Assembly (NCBI GenBank): GCA_963802375.1
Contig: CAWDIJ010000017.1
Coordinates: 90,726 to 154,725, forward strand
Origin: JACDAN01 sp963802375
Lineage (GTDB): Bacteria; Actinomycetota; Thermoleophilia; Gaiellales; Gaiellaceae
Length of the DNA: 64,000 nt
Reading direction: 5' to 3'
Below, piece by piece: positions 15,082-22,122 of this stretch. Both the position numbers and the translations under genes were made by a program. Each line of letters opens with the position of its first letter. Position 1 is the first letter of the stretch. A model generated the notes under the pieces. That model had not been told where the DNA came from. It saw only the letters and a program-made list of their open reading frames with translations, and searched no databases.

Positions 15082-16752
15082 GTGACTGGAAGACTGCGGT
15101 TGGTAGCCATGGTGGCCTCGGGGCTGATCGCCTCGTCGCTGGTGACCGGAACGGCGCTCGCTCAGGAGGTCAATCAGGTCGCCGGTGTGGCCGTCGAGCA
15201 GGCGGACGGCTTCGCCACTCTCGGCTGGGACCCGGTGGCAGGCGCGACCGACTACCAGATCGAGCGGACTCCTGTCGGGGCGGACGACCTGCCGACCGGC
15301 CCGGCGACGATCGTGGGCGTGTGGCGGCCGAACCGCACGGTCACGCCCGATTCCCCGACCTTCGCGGACGCCGGGTTCAACCCCGGTGATCGCTTCCAGT
15401 GGCGGGTCCGCGCGCGCAGCGGCACCACGGTGCACCCATTCTCGAATCCGGTGTTCGCCACGACGCTGCCGCCGTGGGGCTCACCGGCCGTGCCGGGGGA
15501 AAACCTGCGCACGCAGTGGGAGCTGACTCAGGCGGCGCAGTTCACGAGCGACGTGAACGAGTACGCCTACACCGCGACGCTCGACGCCGCCAGCGAGCGC
15601 ATCAACGTAGTGGAGATCGGCCGCACGGTCCAGAACCGGCCGATCAACATGTTCGTCATCGGGTACCCCACTCCCCCGAGGAACGTCAGGGCGATCGCTG
15701 GCTCGACGGCGGCGCTGATCAACTGCAACGTGCACGGCAACGAGCCGTCGTCCCGCGAGGCGTGCCTGATCATGGCCCGCGAGCTGGCGTTCGCCGACGA
15801 CCCGCGCACGCTCGCCATCCTGGCGAGCACGACTGTGCTGATCGTCCCGACGATCAACGGTGACGGTCGCGCTGCCAACACGCGCGGCAACGTCACCGGC
15901 CAAGACCTCAATCGCGACTACTCGCTGATCCGCCAGCCCGAGACGTTCGCGTTCGTCCAAATGATGCGCGACTACCGGCCGGAGGCGGCCTTCGACGGCC
16001 ACGAGTTTGGAAACAATCAGGCCGGCGACTTGCCCGTGCTCCCGCCGCGGCATCTGAACGTGGCGCGGTCGATCTTCGACCAGTCGAAGAGCATGATCGA
16101 GGACTGGCTGTACGAGCGCGGCTCGGACGACGGCTGGTGGTACTGCCCGTATGGCTGCCAGAACGGCGGCGCGGTCGGGCTCAGCCAGGAGACGATTCTG
16201 CGCAACCTGATGGGGCTTAAGAGCGTGATCGGCTCGCTGCTGGAGGCGCGCAGCGCGGGCGGGGCGACACGGCCGAACGAGTTGAATGCGTCGAACAACC
16301 GCCGGCGCAAGACCTACTCGGCCCTCTACACCTACCAGCAGTTCCTCGACTACCAGCTCGCGAATCAGGGTGCAATCGCGCAGGCGATCGAGGAGTCGAT
16401 CGCATTCCAGGAGTCCAACACCGGGCGGATCGTGTTCCGGGGCTCGTATCCCATTCCGGCCTTCCCGGCGCCGCATCCGGGCGAGAGCCCGCCGCCGGAG
16501 GAGCCGCCGGACGGGATCCTCGATCCACCGCCGTGCGGCTACGTGCTCAGCGAGCAGCAGTACGCGGGCGCGCAGCCCGACGGCCGGCCGGTGGGCGAGC
16601 GCCTCGCCGCCCACGGCCTCACGGTCGCCGACCGCAAGGGGCGCAACGACCACTGGGTCCCGATGGACCAGCCGCAGCGAGGGCTGATCCCGCTGCTCCT
16701 CGACGGGCAGGCCGCGGAGCCGATGGTTGCCGCGGAACGGGTCGCCTGCTAG
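15082..16752 (+). CDS. Secreted M14-family zinc carboxypeptidase with an FN3-like domain
   Basis: 556 aa. The GTG at 15082 follows GGGGAGGAAAC and gives a signal peptide ending near ALAQ. A fibronectin III-like domain (about residues 30-130) precedes the peptidase. The zinc ligands are visible in NVHGNEPSSRE (HxxE) with a later His in FDGHEFG, and Arg/Asn substrate residues in DLNRDY. The tail is Pro-rich. A TTGACC/TACAAG pair (15022-15048) 35 bp upstream could be its promoter, although the spacer is short. The gene lies just inside the first att remnant, so it is likely element cargo. Confidence 0.82.
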   Translation: MTGRLRLVAMVASGLIASSLVTGTALAQEVNQVAGVAVEQADGFATLGWDPVAGATDYQIERTPVGADDLPTGPATIVGVWRPNRTVTPDSPTFADAGFNPGDRFQWRVRARSGTTVHPFSNPVFATTLPPWGSPAVPGENLRTQWELTQAAQFTSDVNEYAYTATLDAASERINVVEIGRTVQNRPINMFVIGYPTPPRNVRAIAGSTAALINCNVHGNEPSSREACLIMARELAFADDPRTLAILASTTVLIVPTINGDGRAANTRGNVTGQDLNRDYSLIRQPETFAFVQMMRDYRPEAAFDGHEFGNNQAGDLPVLPPRHLNVARSIFDQSKSMIEDWLYERGSDDGWWYCPYGCQNGGAVGLSQETILRNLMGLKSVIGSLLEARSAGGATRPNELNASNNRRRKTYSALYTYQQFLDYQLANQGAIAQAIEESIAFQESNTGRIVFRGSYPIPAFPAPHPGESPPPEEPPDGILDPPPCGYVLSEQQYAGAQPDGRPVGERLAAHGLTVADRKGRNDHWVPMDQPQRGLIPLLLDGQAAEPMVAAERVAC

Positions 16753-17345
16753 CGGAGCACGCCGTCGACGACATGGATCCTGGCGTTGGCGACGTCGTAG
16801 TCGGCACAGACGGTCGTGGCGCGGTCGCCGAACCGCGCCATCGCTCCCGCGGCCGCGACGCCGAGCTTGTCGCCGGCGAGCGTGGTCACACTGTCGGCGT
16901 CGCGCAGGGCGGCTAGCGAGAGGCTCCCGTCGATGAGGTGAGCCTGGAGGAGGGTCCGAAGCTCGCCATGTCGCGTCAGCAGCAGATCGTCGAGCTTCTG
17001 CCGGTCGAACGCGTCAGCGAACGCGTCGTCGGTGGGCGCCAGGATCGTGATGCCGTCGTCCCTGCGCAGATCGTCGGCCAGCCCCGAGGCGCGCACCGCG
17101 GCCTCGAACGTCGTCACTACCGGGATCCACTGGAGCGCCACGTCGGCGGGCTCGTCCGTGAGCGTTTCCGGTGCTCCGGGGTCGTCGCCCGACGGCAGCA
17201 GATCGCACAGCGGGCCGCTCACCATCGACGTGTCCGGGGACACGTGTGTCGGGGACGCTCGCTCCGGCGTGTCGTCATCGCCACCTGAGCAACCCGCGGT
17301 CGCGATCGCCACGGCCAAGGCGACGACGCCGCGACGCTTGAGCAT
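16749..17345 (-). CDS. Fasciclin (FAS1) domain lipoprotein
   Basis: 198 aa. The lipoprotein signal peptide ends in the lipobox TAGC (MLKRRGVVALAVAIATAGC). One FAS1 domain follows, with TILAPTDDAFADAF and the closing IHVVDGVLR. FAS1 domains mediate adhesion. The protein ends right at that last motif, a few residues shorter than usual. It converges with the M14 gene with a 4-bp stop overlap. Confidence 0.78.
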   Translation of the reverse strand: MLKRRGVVALAVAIATAGCSGGDDDTPERASPTHVSPDTSMVSGPLCDLLPSGDDPGAPETLTDEPADVALQWIPVVTTFEAAVRASGLADDLRRDDGITILAPTDDAFADAFDRQKLDDLLLTRHGELRTLLQAHLIDGSLSLAALRDADSVTTLAGDKLGVAAAGAMARFGDRATTVCADYDVANARIHVVDGVLR

Positions 17346-17423
17346 CGCCGCAGTATGGCAGCGGCATATCGGGGCCTGAGGGAAGCGCCGCACACGGCGA
17401 ACCACGGCGCCATCCCGGAAGCG

Positions 17424-17483
17424 GAGCGGCGCAGGAGTCGAACCTACCGAGCCGTGGTTTGCACGACCGCACCGCTTTGAAGG
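17424..17483 (-). repeat. Younger truncated copy of the tRNA-Sec 3' half (att remnant)
   Basis: Identical to the intact tRNA-Sec from the acceptor 3' side through the T and variable arms (about 52 bases), then diverging in the anticodon stem (ACCGCTTTGAAG against ACCGGTTTTGAAG). The close match suggests a more recent displacement than the copy at 14924. Confidence 0.78.
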
Positions 17484-17524
17484 TCTGAGGGAGTCGGTCG
17501 TTCCGCTCCGCTAAGCCGTTCCTG

Positions 17525-17564
17525 GGTCGGCTCAGGTCCGTCACGTCAGCTTAGGTCGGCTCAG
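17525..17564. repeat. Pair of 11-bp direct repeats near the inner att remnant
   Basis: GGTCGGCTCAG occurs at 17525-17535 and 17554-17564, 29 bp apart, about 40 bp inside the inner tRNA remnant. Spaced direct repeats near a core site can be integrase arm sites, but this is only suggestive. The rest of 17484-17720 holds no gene I can support. Confidence 0.3.
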
Positions 17565-17720
17565 ATGGGCAGCAGTTCGGGCAGGAGTCTCGTCTGGTGA
17601 GAGAACGCTCGCCCAGGCGTGCATCTACGGTGTCGCCGAGGCGAGGTGGTCGATTCGGGCCGGGGCGCTCGTTAGGCTGGGTCGCCTGCTTATCCCATAA
17701 CCCGAAGGAAGGACGGCCGA

Positions 17721-18392
17721 ATGAACGGTTACGCGGTGGCCCAGATTGACGAGATCGACGAGATCGATGACGGCCGCGTCCTTTCGCGCCCCGTCCGGTT
17801 TCACTTCGGCATCACGTCATTCGGCGTCAACGCATTTACAGCTCATCAGGTGGGCGATCGGCTCATCAACGAGCACGACGAGTCACAGGAGCATGACCTG
17901 CAGGAGGAGCTGTACCTCGTCCAGCGAGGGCGCGCGACGTTCGAGCTCGACGGCGAGCGGGTGGACGCACCCGCGGGCACACTCGTCTTCGTTCGCCCGG
18001 AGGTGAAGCGGACGGCGTTCGCTGAGGAGCCGGGGACGACGCTCGTCGCGGTCGGCGGAACTCCGGGGAAGGCGTACGAGGCCCAGGGCGGCGAGATCTG
18101 GATGCCGCTCAACCATCTCTACGAGTCAGGCGAATACGCCGAGGCTGCCGATCGGGGACGCGAGTTGATCGAAGCTCATCCCGAGTACGCCGGGCCGCTC
18201 TACAACCTTGCGTGCTGCGAGAGCCTTGCCGGTCGGACAGACGATGCGATCAGGCATCTCCGGCTCGCGATCGACCGCAAGGAATCGTTCCGTTCGCTTG
18301 CTGCCGGGGACAGCGACTTCGACCCGATCCGCGACGAGGCCGCTTTCACGGAACTGGTTCAGGGCAACGCAGCCGAGCCAACCACGGGTTAA
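17721..18392 (+). CDS. Cupin-TPR protein
   Basis: 223 aa. The N-terminal half is a cupin barrel with the metal-type motif around HDLQEELYLVQRGRATF and a second block PAGTLVFVRPEV. The C-terminal half (about 130-205) is a TPR-like helical repeat (YESGEYAEAADRGRELIEAHPEYAGPL). No signal peptide. The ribosome site GGAAGGA precedes ATG 17721. The substrate, if any, is unknown. It lies in the inner selC element. Confidence 0.72.
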   Translation: MNGYAVAQIDEIDEIDDGRVLSRPVRFHFGITSFGVNAFTAHQVGDRLINEHDESQEHDLQEELYLVQRGRATFELDGERVDAPAGTLVFVRPEVKRTAFAEEPGTTLVAVGGTPGKAYEAQGGEIWMPLNHLYESGEYAEAADRGRELIEAHPEYAGPLYNLACCESLAGRTDDAIRHLRLAIDRKESFRSLAAGDSDFDPIRDEAAFTELVQGNAAEPTTG

Positions 18393-18521
18393 CAGACTTC
18401 GCGCCGGTCGCGTCAGGCGTCATTCCCGAACGCTGGCCCAGGCCGCCGTCTGGTCCTCTCGCTTGGGATTGGCGGTAACGAGCCCGTTGGCAGTCTCGAC
18501 ACGGATCTAGCTTCGTAGAAG

Positions 18522-18674
18522 ATGCGAGAGCCCCTTACGTCGCGAAGATCGAACTGGCTTTTGCTCGCGCTCGGCTACGGATTTGTTGCCGCCGTAATCG
18601 CGGCGATGGTCTGGGCCTTCTTCAACCTCTTGTCAAGGGCAGGTCTTCGTGGCACCGCTTTTCGCAAGATCTGA
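18522..18674 (+). CDS. 50-residue single-span membrane peptide
   Basis: An ATG at 18522 opens 50 codons to TGA at 18672. A basic N-terminus (MREPLTSRRSNW) is followed by one long hydrophobic segment (LLLALGYGFVAAVIAAMVW) and a basic tail. The positive-inside pattern and clean helix argue for a real small membrane protein, but the ribosome site is weak (AGAAG). It is in the otherwise empty 18393-18789 gap of the inner element. Confidence 0.35.
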   Translation: MREPLTSRRSNWLLLALGYGFVAAVIAAMVWAFFNLLSRAGLRGTAFRKI

Positions 18675-18789
18675 TGCGATCGACACGAGCGCGACGTGAG
18701 GTCGCTGAGGCGTCGCCGGCCTCTCCAAACCGCTCCCGTCGTAGCACCCGTATCTCGTCGTGACGACCACACACTCGGGAGGAGATCGC

Positions 18790-19752
18790 ATGTCCGTCCG
18801 ACGCACGGCACTCGCTGCACTCGTCCTCGCTCTCGCACTCGTTGCCGTCTCGGCTGCTGCGGCGAAGAAGCCAGCGCCACCGCCACCGCCACCGCCCCCG
18901 CCTCCGGCGGACGGCGGAGCGCCGACGACGCCGACAAACCTCCACGTCACCGCGAGCTCGGACACCAGCATCTCGTTGGCGTGGAACGCCTCGTCCGACT
19001 CGGGGACCTGGTGGTACTGCGTGCAGAAGGAAGGGCTCGGCTGCTTCAGGGTCGATCCGCCGAAGACGACCTTCACGATGACGAAGCTGATGCCCGATCG
19101 CACGACGACCTGGACGGTGTACGCGATCGACTCAGCCGGCAACCGGTCCGCTTCGAGCAACCCCGTCACTCACACGACACCGCCGGACACGACCCCGCCG
19201 AGCCCGCCCCCGACGCTCTCGCTGACGTCCGTCTATCCAACTCGGATCTCCGTCTCCTGGACCGCATCCGTCGACAACATCACGCAGACCTGGAACACGC
19301 TCCTCGTCGACGGGAGCCCCTTCATTTGGGACACGATCGGGGGGAGGGGAGCGACCGTCCTCCACCTGACGCCGTCCACGACGCACACGTTCAAGGTGAC
19401 GGCCCGCGACGGCTACGGAAACACGGTCGAGAGCAACGTGCTGACGGTCACGACGCCAGCGAAGACGGACGACGTCGCGCCGTCGCCACCCACGAATCTG
19501 CGGTTCTCGTTCCAAACGGACCCGCCAGAGCTCTGGCTCAACTGGGACCAATCGACGGACGACAATGACCCGCAGTCCCTGATCCTCTACGAGGTGTACC
19601 TGAACGGCGTCTTCTCCGAGGACGGCCTGATCGGGGGCGACAGGACGATCACGTACTGCCGGGAGCCCGGACCGACCGAGGTCACCCTGACCGCCGTCGA
19701 CACCTCCGGCAACGAGTCAGCGCCGAGCAACGCACTACACATCGACTGCTGA
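18790..19752 (+). CDS. Secreted triple fibronectin-III protein
   Basis: 320 aa. The ATG at 18790 is preceded by GGAGGAGATCGC. It has a signal peptide (ALAALVLALALVAVSAAAA) and a run of about ten prolines. Three FN3-type domains follow, each with the W...Y...G N pattern (AWNASSDSG, SWTASVDNI, NWDQSTDDN), separated by Pro/Thr linkers. No enzyme domain or wall anchor is visible. Adhesion or matrix binding is likely, and it resembles the other secreted cargo of this region. A large hairpin follows immediately. Confidence 0.72.
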   Translation: MSVRRTALAALVLALALVAVSAAAAKKPAPPPPPPPPPPADGGAPTTPTNLHVTASSDTSISLAWNASSDSGTWWYCVQKEGLGCFRVDPPKTTFTMTKLMPDRTTTWTVYAIDSAGNRSASSNPVTHTTPPDTTPPSPPPTLSLTSVYPTRISVSWTASVDNITQTWNTLLVDGSPFIWDTIGGRGATVLHLTPSTTHTFKVTARDGYGNTVESNVLTVTTPAKTDDVAPSPPTNLRFSFQTDPPELWLNWDQSTDDNDPQSLILYEVYLNGVFSEDGLIGGDRTITYCREPGPTEVTLTAVDTSGNESAPSNALHIDC

Positions 19753-19759
19753 ACCCTCG

Positions 19760-19810
19760 GCAGCGGCAGGACACCCGGCTCCTCGAGGTCATGGAGCCGG
19801 GTGCCGCTGC
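19760..19810. terminator. Long bulged hairpin after the FN3 gene
   Basis: ACCCGGCTCC (19773-19782) pairs with GGAGCCGGGT (19793-19802), and the flanking GCAGCGGC (19760) pairs with GCCGCTGC (19803-19810), leaving a 5-base bulge on one side. There is no T-tract. It could end transcription of the FN3 gene or be a structured element end. Confidence 0.5.
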
Positions 19811-19828
19811 AGAGCGTCACGCCGCTAG

Positions 19829-20170
19829 GGACCATCGCCGACCCGGCCCGCGGCCTCGTCGACGCGGCTGCGGGTGTTCTGCACCCAGACCGGCGGGCCA
19901 CTCGACGTTGCCCGTTACTCGGCGACGTTCAAGCTCGCACTCAAGCGAGCGGCGATCGACAAGCCGATGCGTCCGTTCCACGACGGCCGGCACACGTCGA
20001 TCACGAACCCGGCTGCGGCGGGAGTCGGGCCGGCCGCGTTGATGGCGCGGGCCGGACACTCCGACTTCAAGACGACGCAGGGCTACATCGACCTCGCCGG
20101 CGAGACGTTCCGCGACGAGGCTGTCCTGCTCGAGGAGCGGCTGTTCGGGCTGAAGTCCGGGCAGGAGTAG
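19829..20170 (+). pseudogene. 5'-truncated tyrosine recombinase (integrase) fragment
   Basis: Only the C-terminal catalytic part remains, about 110 codons after an in-frame TAG at 19826. Visible are the HxxR box in FHDGRHTS, the second His in AGHSDF and the nucleophile Tyr in KTTQGYIDLA. The first catalytic Arg and the DNA-binding core domain are missing. A GTG at 19874 could start a short peptide but not an active enzyme. It points at the tRNA-Sec 3' end 65 bp away, the usual integrase/att geometry. Confidence 0.8.
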
Positions 20171-20199
20171 CCCGCCCGTTCACCCTGGCGACAACGGAG

Positions 20200-20216
20200 A
20201 GCCCGCTTCGGGGGCT
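20200..20216 (-). terminator. Candidate terminator downstream of tRNA-Sec
   Basis: AGCCC/GGGCT stem with a 7-base loop, about 20 bases past the tRNA 3' end on the minus strand. The following sequence is only moderately T-rich. On the plus strand it could equally close the integrase remnant. Confidence 0.35.
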
Positions 20217-20235
20217 TTACCTGCAAACGCAGATA

Positions 20236-20328
20236 CGGAGCGGCGCAGGAGTCGAACCTACCGAGCCGTGGTTTGCACGACCGCACCGGTTTTGAAGACC
20301 GGCTGGGCCACCGGGCCCATGCCGCTCC
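20236..20328 (-). tRNA. selC: tRNA-Sec (anticodon TCA)
   Basis: A 93-nt tRNA with features specific to bacterial tRNA-Sec: an 8-bp acceptor stem (GGAGCGGC/GCCGCTCC), a discriminator G, an extended 6-bp D stem (TGGGCC/GGCCCA) with a tiny loop, an anticodon loop CTTCAAA with TCA at 20293-20295, a long variable arm and the T loop GGTTCGACTCC. It lies 60 bp past selB on the same strand. It decodes UGA as selenocysteine together with SelA and SelB. Its 3' half is the target of the integrations described at 14924-20236. Confidence 0.95.
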
Positions 20329-20388
20329 CTGGGCGCGATCCTAGCCTCCGACAATGGCGCGCCAGGCTCCTGCCCGATCCCGTGCAGG

Positions 20389-22122
20389 TCATGCTTTAGG
20401 ACGTGCCGCCCGCCTGAGCACGCGGGCGTCTCCCGCCCGCCGGGTCACGCCGTCGACGTCCAGCCGCTCGAGGAGGAGCTGCGCCGGTCTGCGGGAGATT
20501 CCCAGCAGGTCGCGGAACCGCGCCAGCTCGATCGAGCCCGCCCGCTCGCACTCGCCGACCGCTGCTCCCCGGGCCTGCTCGTAGGCGGCCGGCGACACGG
20601 CATGGCCGTCCGCGAGGCGGACCAGCCGTCCCTGCTCCTCCAGGAAGCGGGCAAGCTCGGGGTCATCCATACGGAGGCCTGCCGGGCCGGCCGCGACGAG
20701 CGCAGCCTCGATCTGCGCGGCTTCGGCCGTACGGTCACCCAGAGCACCGGCGGCGCCCGCAAGGTAGGCGCGACCATCGCGCACTTCGAGGTCCAGGAGC
20801 GGTGCGATCGCGGCGCCCCACGGCTTCCCCGCAAACAGCTCCGCAATGGAGACGCCCGGATCGAGCGGGGTGACCGCGGCCTGCTCGGTCAGGCGCTGTG
20901 CCAGTGCCGCCCGCTGCGCTTCGAGCCAGTCGGGCCGGTAGTAGAAGTTGTCCGTCTGCGCGAGGCCGGCGAGTCCAGACTCGAGCTCGGCGGCGGTGAG
21001 GAGCCCTCGTGCCCGCAGAGCGTCCGCCGTCGTCGGCTCGCGCACAAGATGTCTCACGATCGTCTTCGCATCACCTCCGTCCAAGAGCGCCAGGCGCTCG
21101 GGGTCGAGCCCACGGGGCGGAGCGGGGTCGAGGACGACACCGCCGCCGATCGTCGTCCGGGTCCGGAAGACGACTCGGTCGCCGCGCGCCGCGACCACTG
21201 CCTCGCTCAGCCGCAGCTGACCGTAGTTGCCGTCGTGGACAATCCTGGCCGGGATTGCGGCCGTTCCGAGCAGAACGGTCAAAGACGGCGCGATGTCGTC
21301 ACGCTCCAGGCGCACATCGAGACGAAAACCCACCGGGTATGCGCCCGGCTCGACCAGCGCCTGGCCGCGCCGAAGATCCTTTCGATCCACCCCGACCAGC
21401 CCCACCGCGACGCGTTGCCCTGCCTCAGCCCGCTCGACGCCCTCGTCGTGGACCTCGACCGAGCGAACCCGACCCCTCAGGCCTCCCGGCTCGACGGCCA
21501 GCTCGTCTCCGGCGCCGATCGAGCCGGACCAGAGCGTCCCGGTCACCACCGTCCCTACTCCGGCCAACGAGAAGACGCGGTCGATCCAGAGCCGGGTCGG
21601 CAGATCCCGAGCTCTCTCCACCGACAGAGCTCGACCTGCCGTGCGAGTGAGCGCGGCGCGAAGCTCGTCGAGCCCCTCGCCGGTCGTCGCGCTCACGCGA
21701 ACGACCTCGGCGCCGGGCACCAGCTCGCAAGCCGCCGCGACGGAAGCCTCGACCCGCTCCGAGGCAACCGCATCGACCTTCGTCACGGCGACGACGCCCA
21801 CCTCGACCCCGAGCAGCCGCAGGATCTCGACGTGCTCGCGCGTCTGCTCACGCACGCCCTCTCGCGCATCGACGACCAGCAGGAACAGGTCGATTCCCGT
21901 TGCGCCCGCGACCATGTTCCGCACAAACCGTGCGTGTCCCGGGACGTCGACGAGCGACAGCCGCAACCCCTCGCCCAGATCCAGCGGCGCGTACCCGAGG
22001 TCGATCGAGATGCCGCGGCGCCGCTCGTCCGGAAGCCGGTCCGTGTCCGTTCCGGTCAGCGCTCGGACGAGCCAGGTCTTGCCGTGGTCGACGTGCCCGG
22101 CTGTTCCTACCGTGAGCGGCAA
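20389..22122 (-). CDS. selB: Selenocysteine-specific elongation factor
   Basis: About 577 aa. The GTPase domain has GTAGHVDHGKTWLVRALTG, the T-rich switch RRRGISIDLGYA, DVPGHARF and TKVD. Two beta-barrel domains and a C-terminal winged-helix part follow, which read the SECIS hairpin. I chose the TTG at 22122 because it gives LPLTVGTAGHVDHG and lies at the end of selA (16-bp overlap); the open frame upstream is selA shadow. It delivers Sec-tRNA to the ribosome at UGA. Confidence 0.94.
   Translation of the reverse strand: MPLTVGTAGHVDHGKTWLVRALTGTDTDRLPDERRRGISIDLGYAPLDLGEGLRLSLVDVPGHARFVRNMVAGATGIDLFLLVVDAREGVREQTREHVEILRLLGVEVGVVAVTKVDAVASERVEASVAAACELVPGAEVVRVSATTGEGLDELRAALTRTAGRALSVERARDLPTRLWIDRVFSLAGVGTVVTGTLWSGSIGAGDELAVEPGGLRGRVRSVEVHDEGVERAEAGQRVAVGLVGVDRKDLRRGQALVEPGAYPVGFRLDVRLERDDIAPSLTVLLGTAAIPARIVHDGNYGQLRLSEAVVAARGDRVVFRTRTTIGGGVVLDPAPPRGLDPERLALLDGGDAKTIVRHLVREPTTADALRARGLLTAAELESGLAGLAQTDNFYYRPDWLEAQRAALAQRLTEQAAVTPLDPGVSIAELFAGKPWGAAIAPLLDLEVRDGRAYLAGAAGALGDRTAEAAQIEAALVAAGPAGLRMDDPELARFLEEQGRLVRLADGHAVSPAAYEQARGAAVGECERAGSIELARFRDLLGISRRPAQLLLERLDVDGVTRRAGDARVLRRAARPKA

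Larger units (their letters stand above)
14924..17423. mobile_element. Outer remnant of an element integrated at selC
   Basis: The segment lies between the two displaced tRNA-Sec 3' fragments and contains only a secreted M14 peptidase and a fasciclin lipoprotein, with no integrase. I infer the older of two stepwise insertions because its tRNA fragment has diverged more. The boundaries come from the repeats only. Confidence 0.45.
17424..20236. mobile_element. Inner decayed element at selC with a truncated integrase
   Basis: A segment bounded by the 17424 tRNA fragment and the 3' end of the intact tRNA-Sec. It holds a cupin-TPR gene, a 50-aa membrane peptide, an FN3 surface protein, a large hairpin and a tyrosine recombinase fragment next to the tRNA, which is the usual place for the integrase. 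Without a full integrase it should be immobile. Confidence 0.55.
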
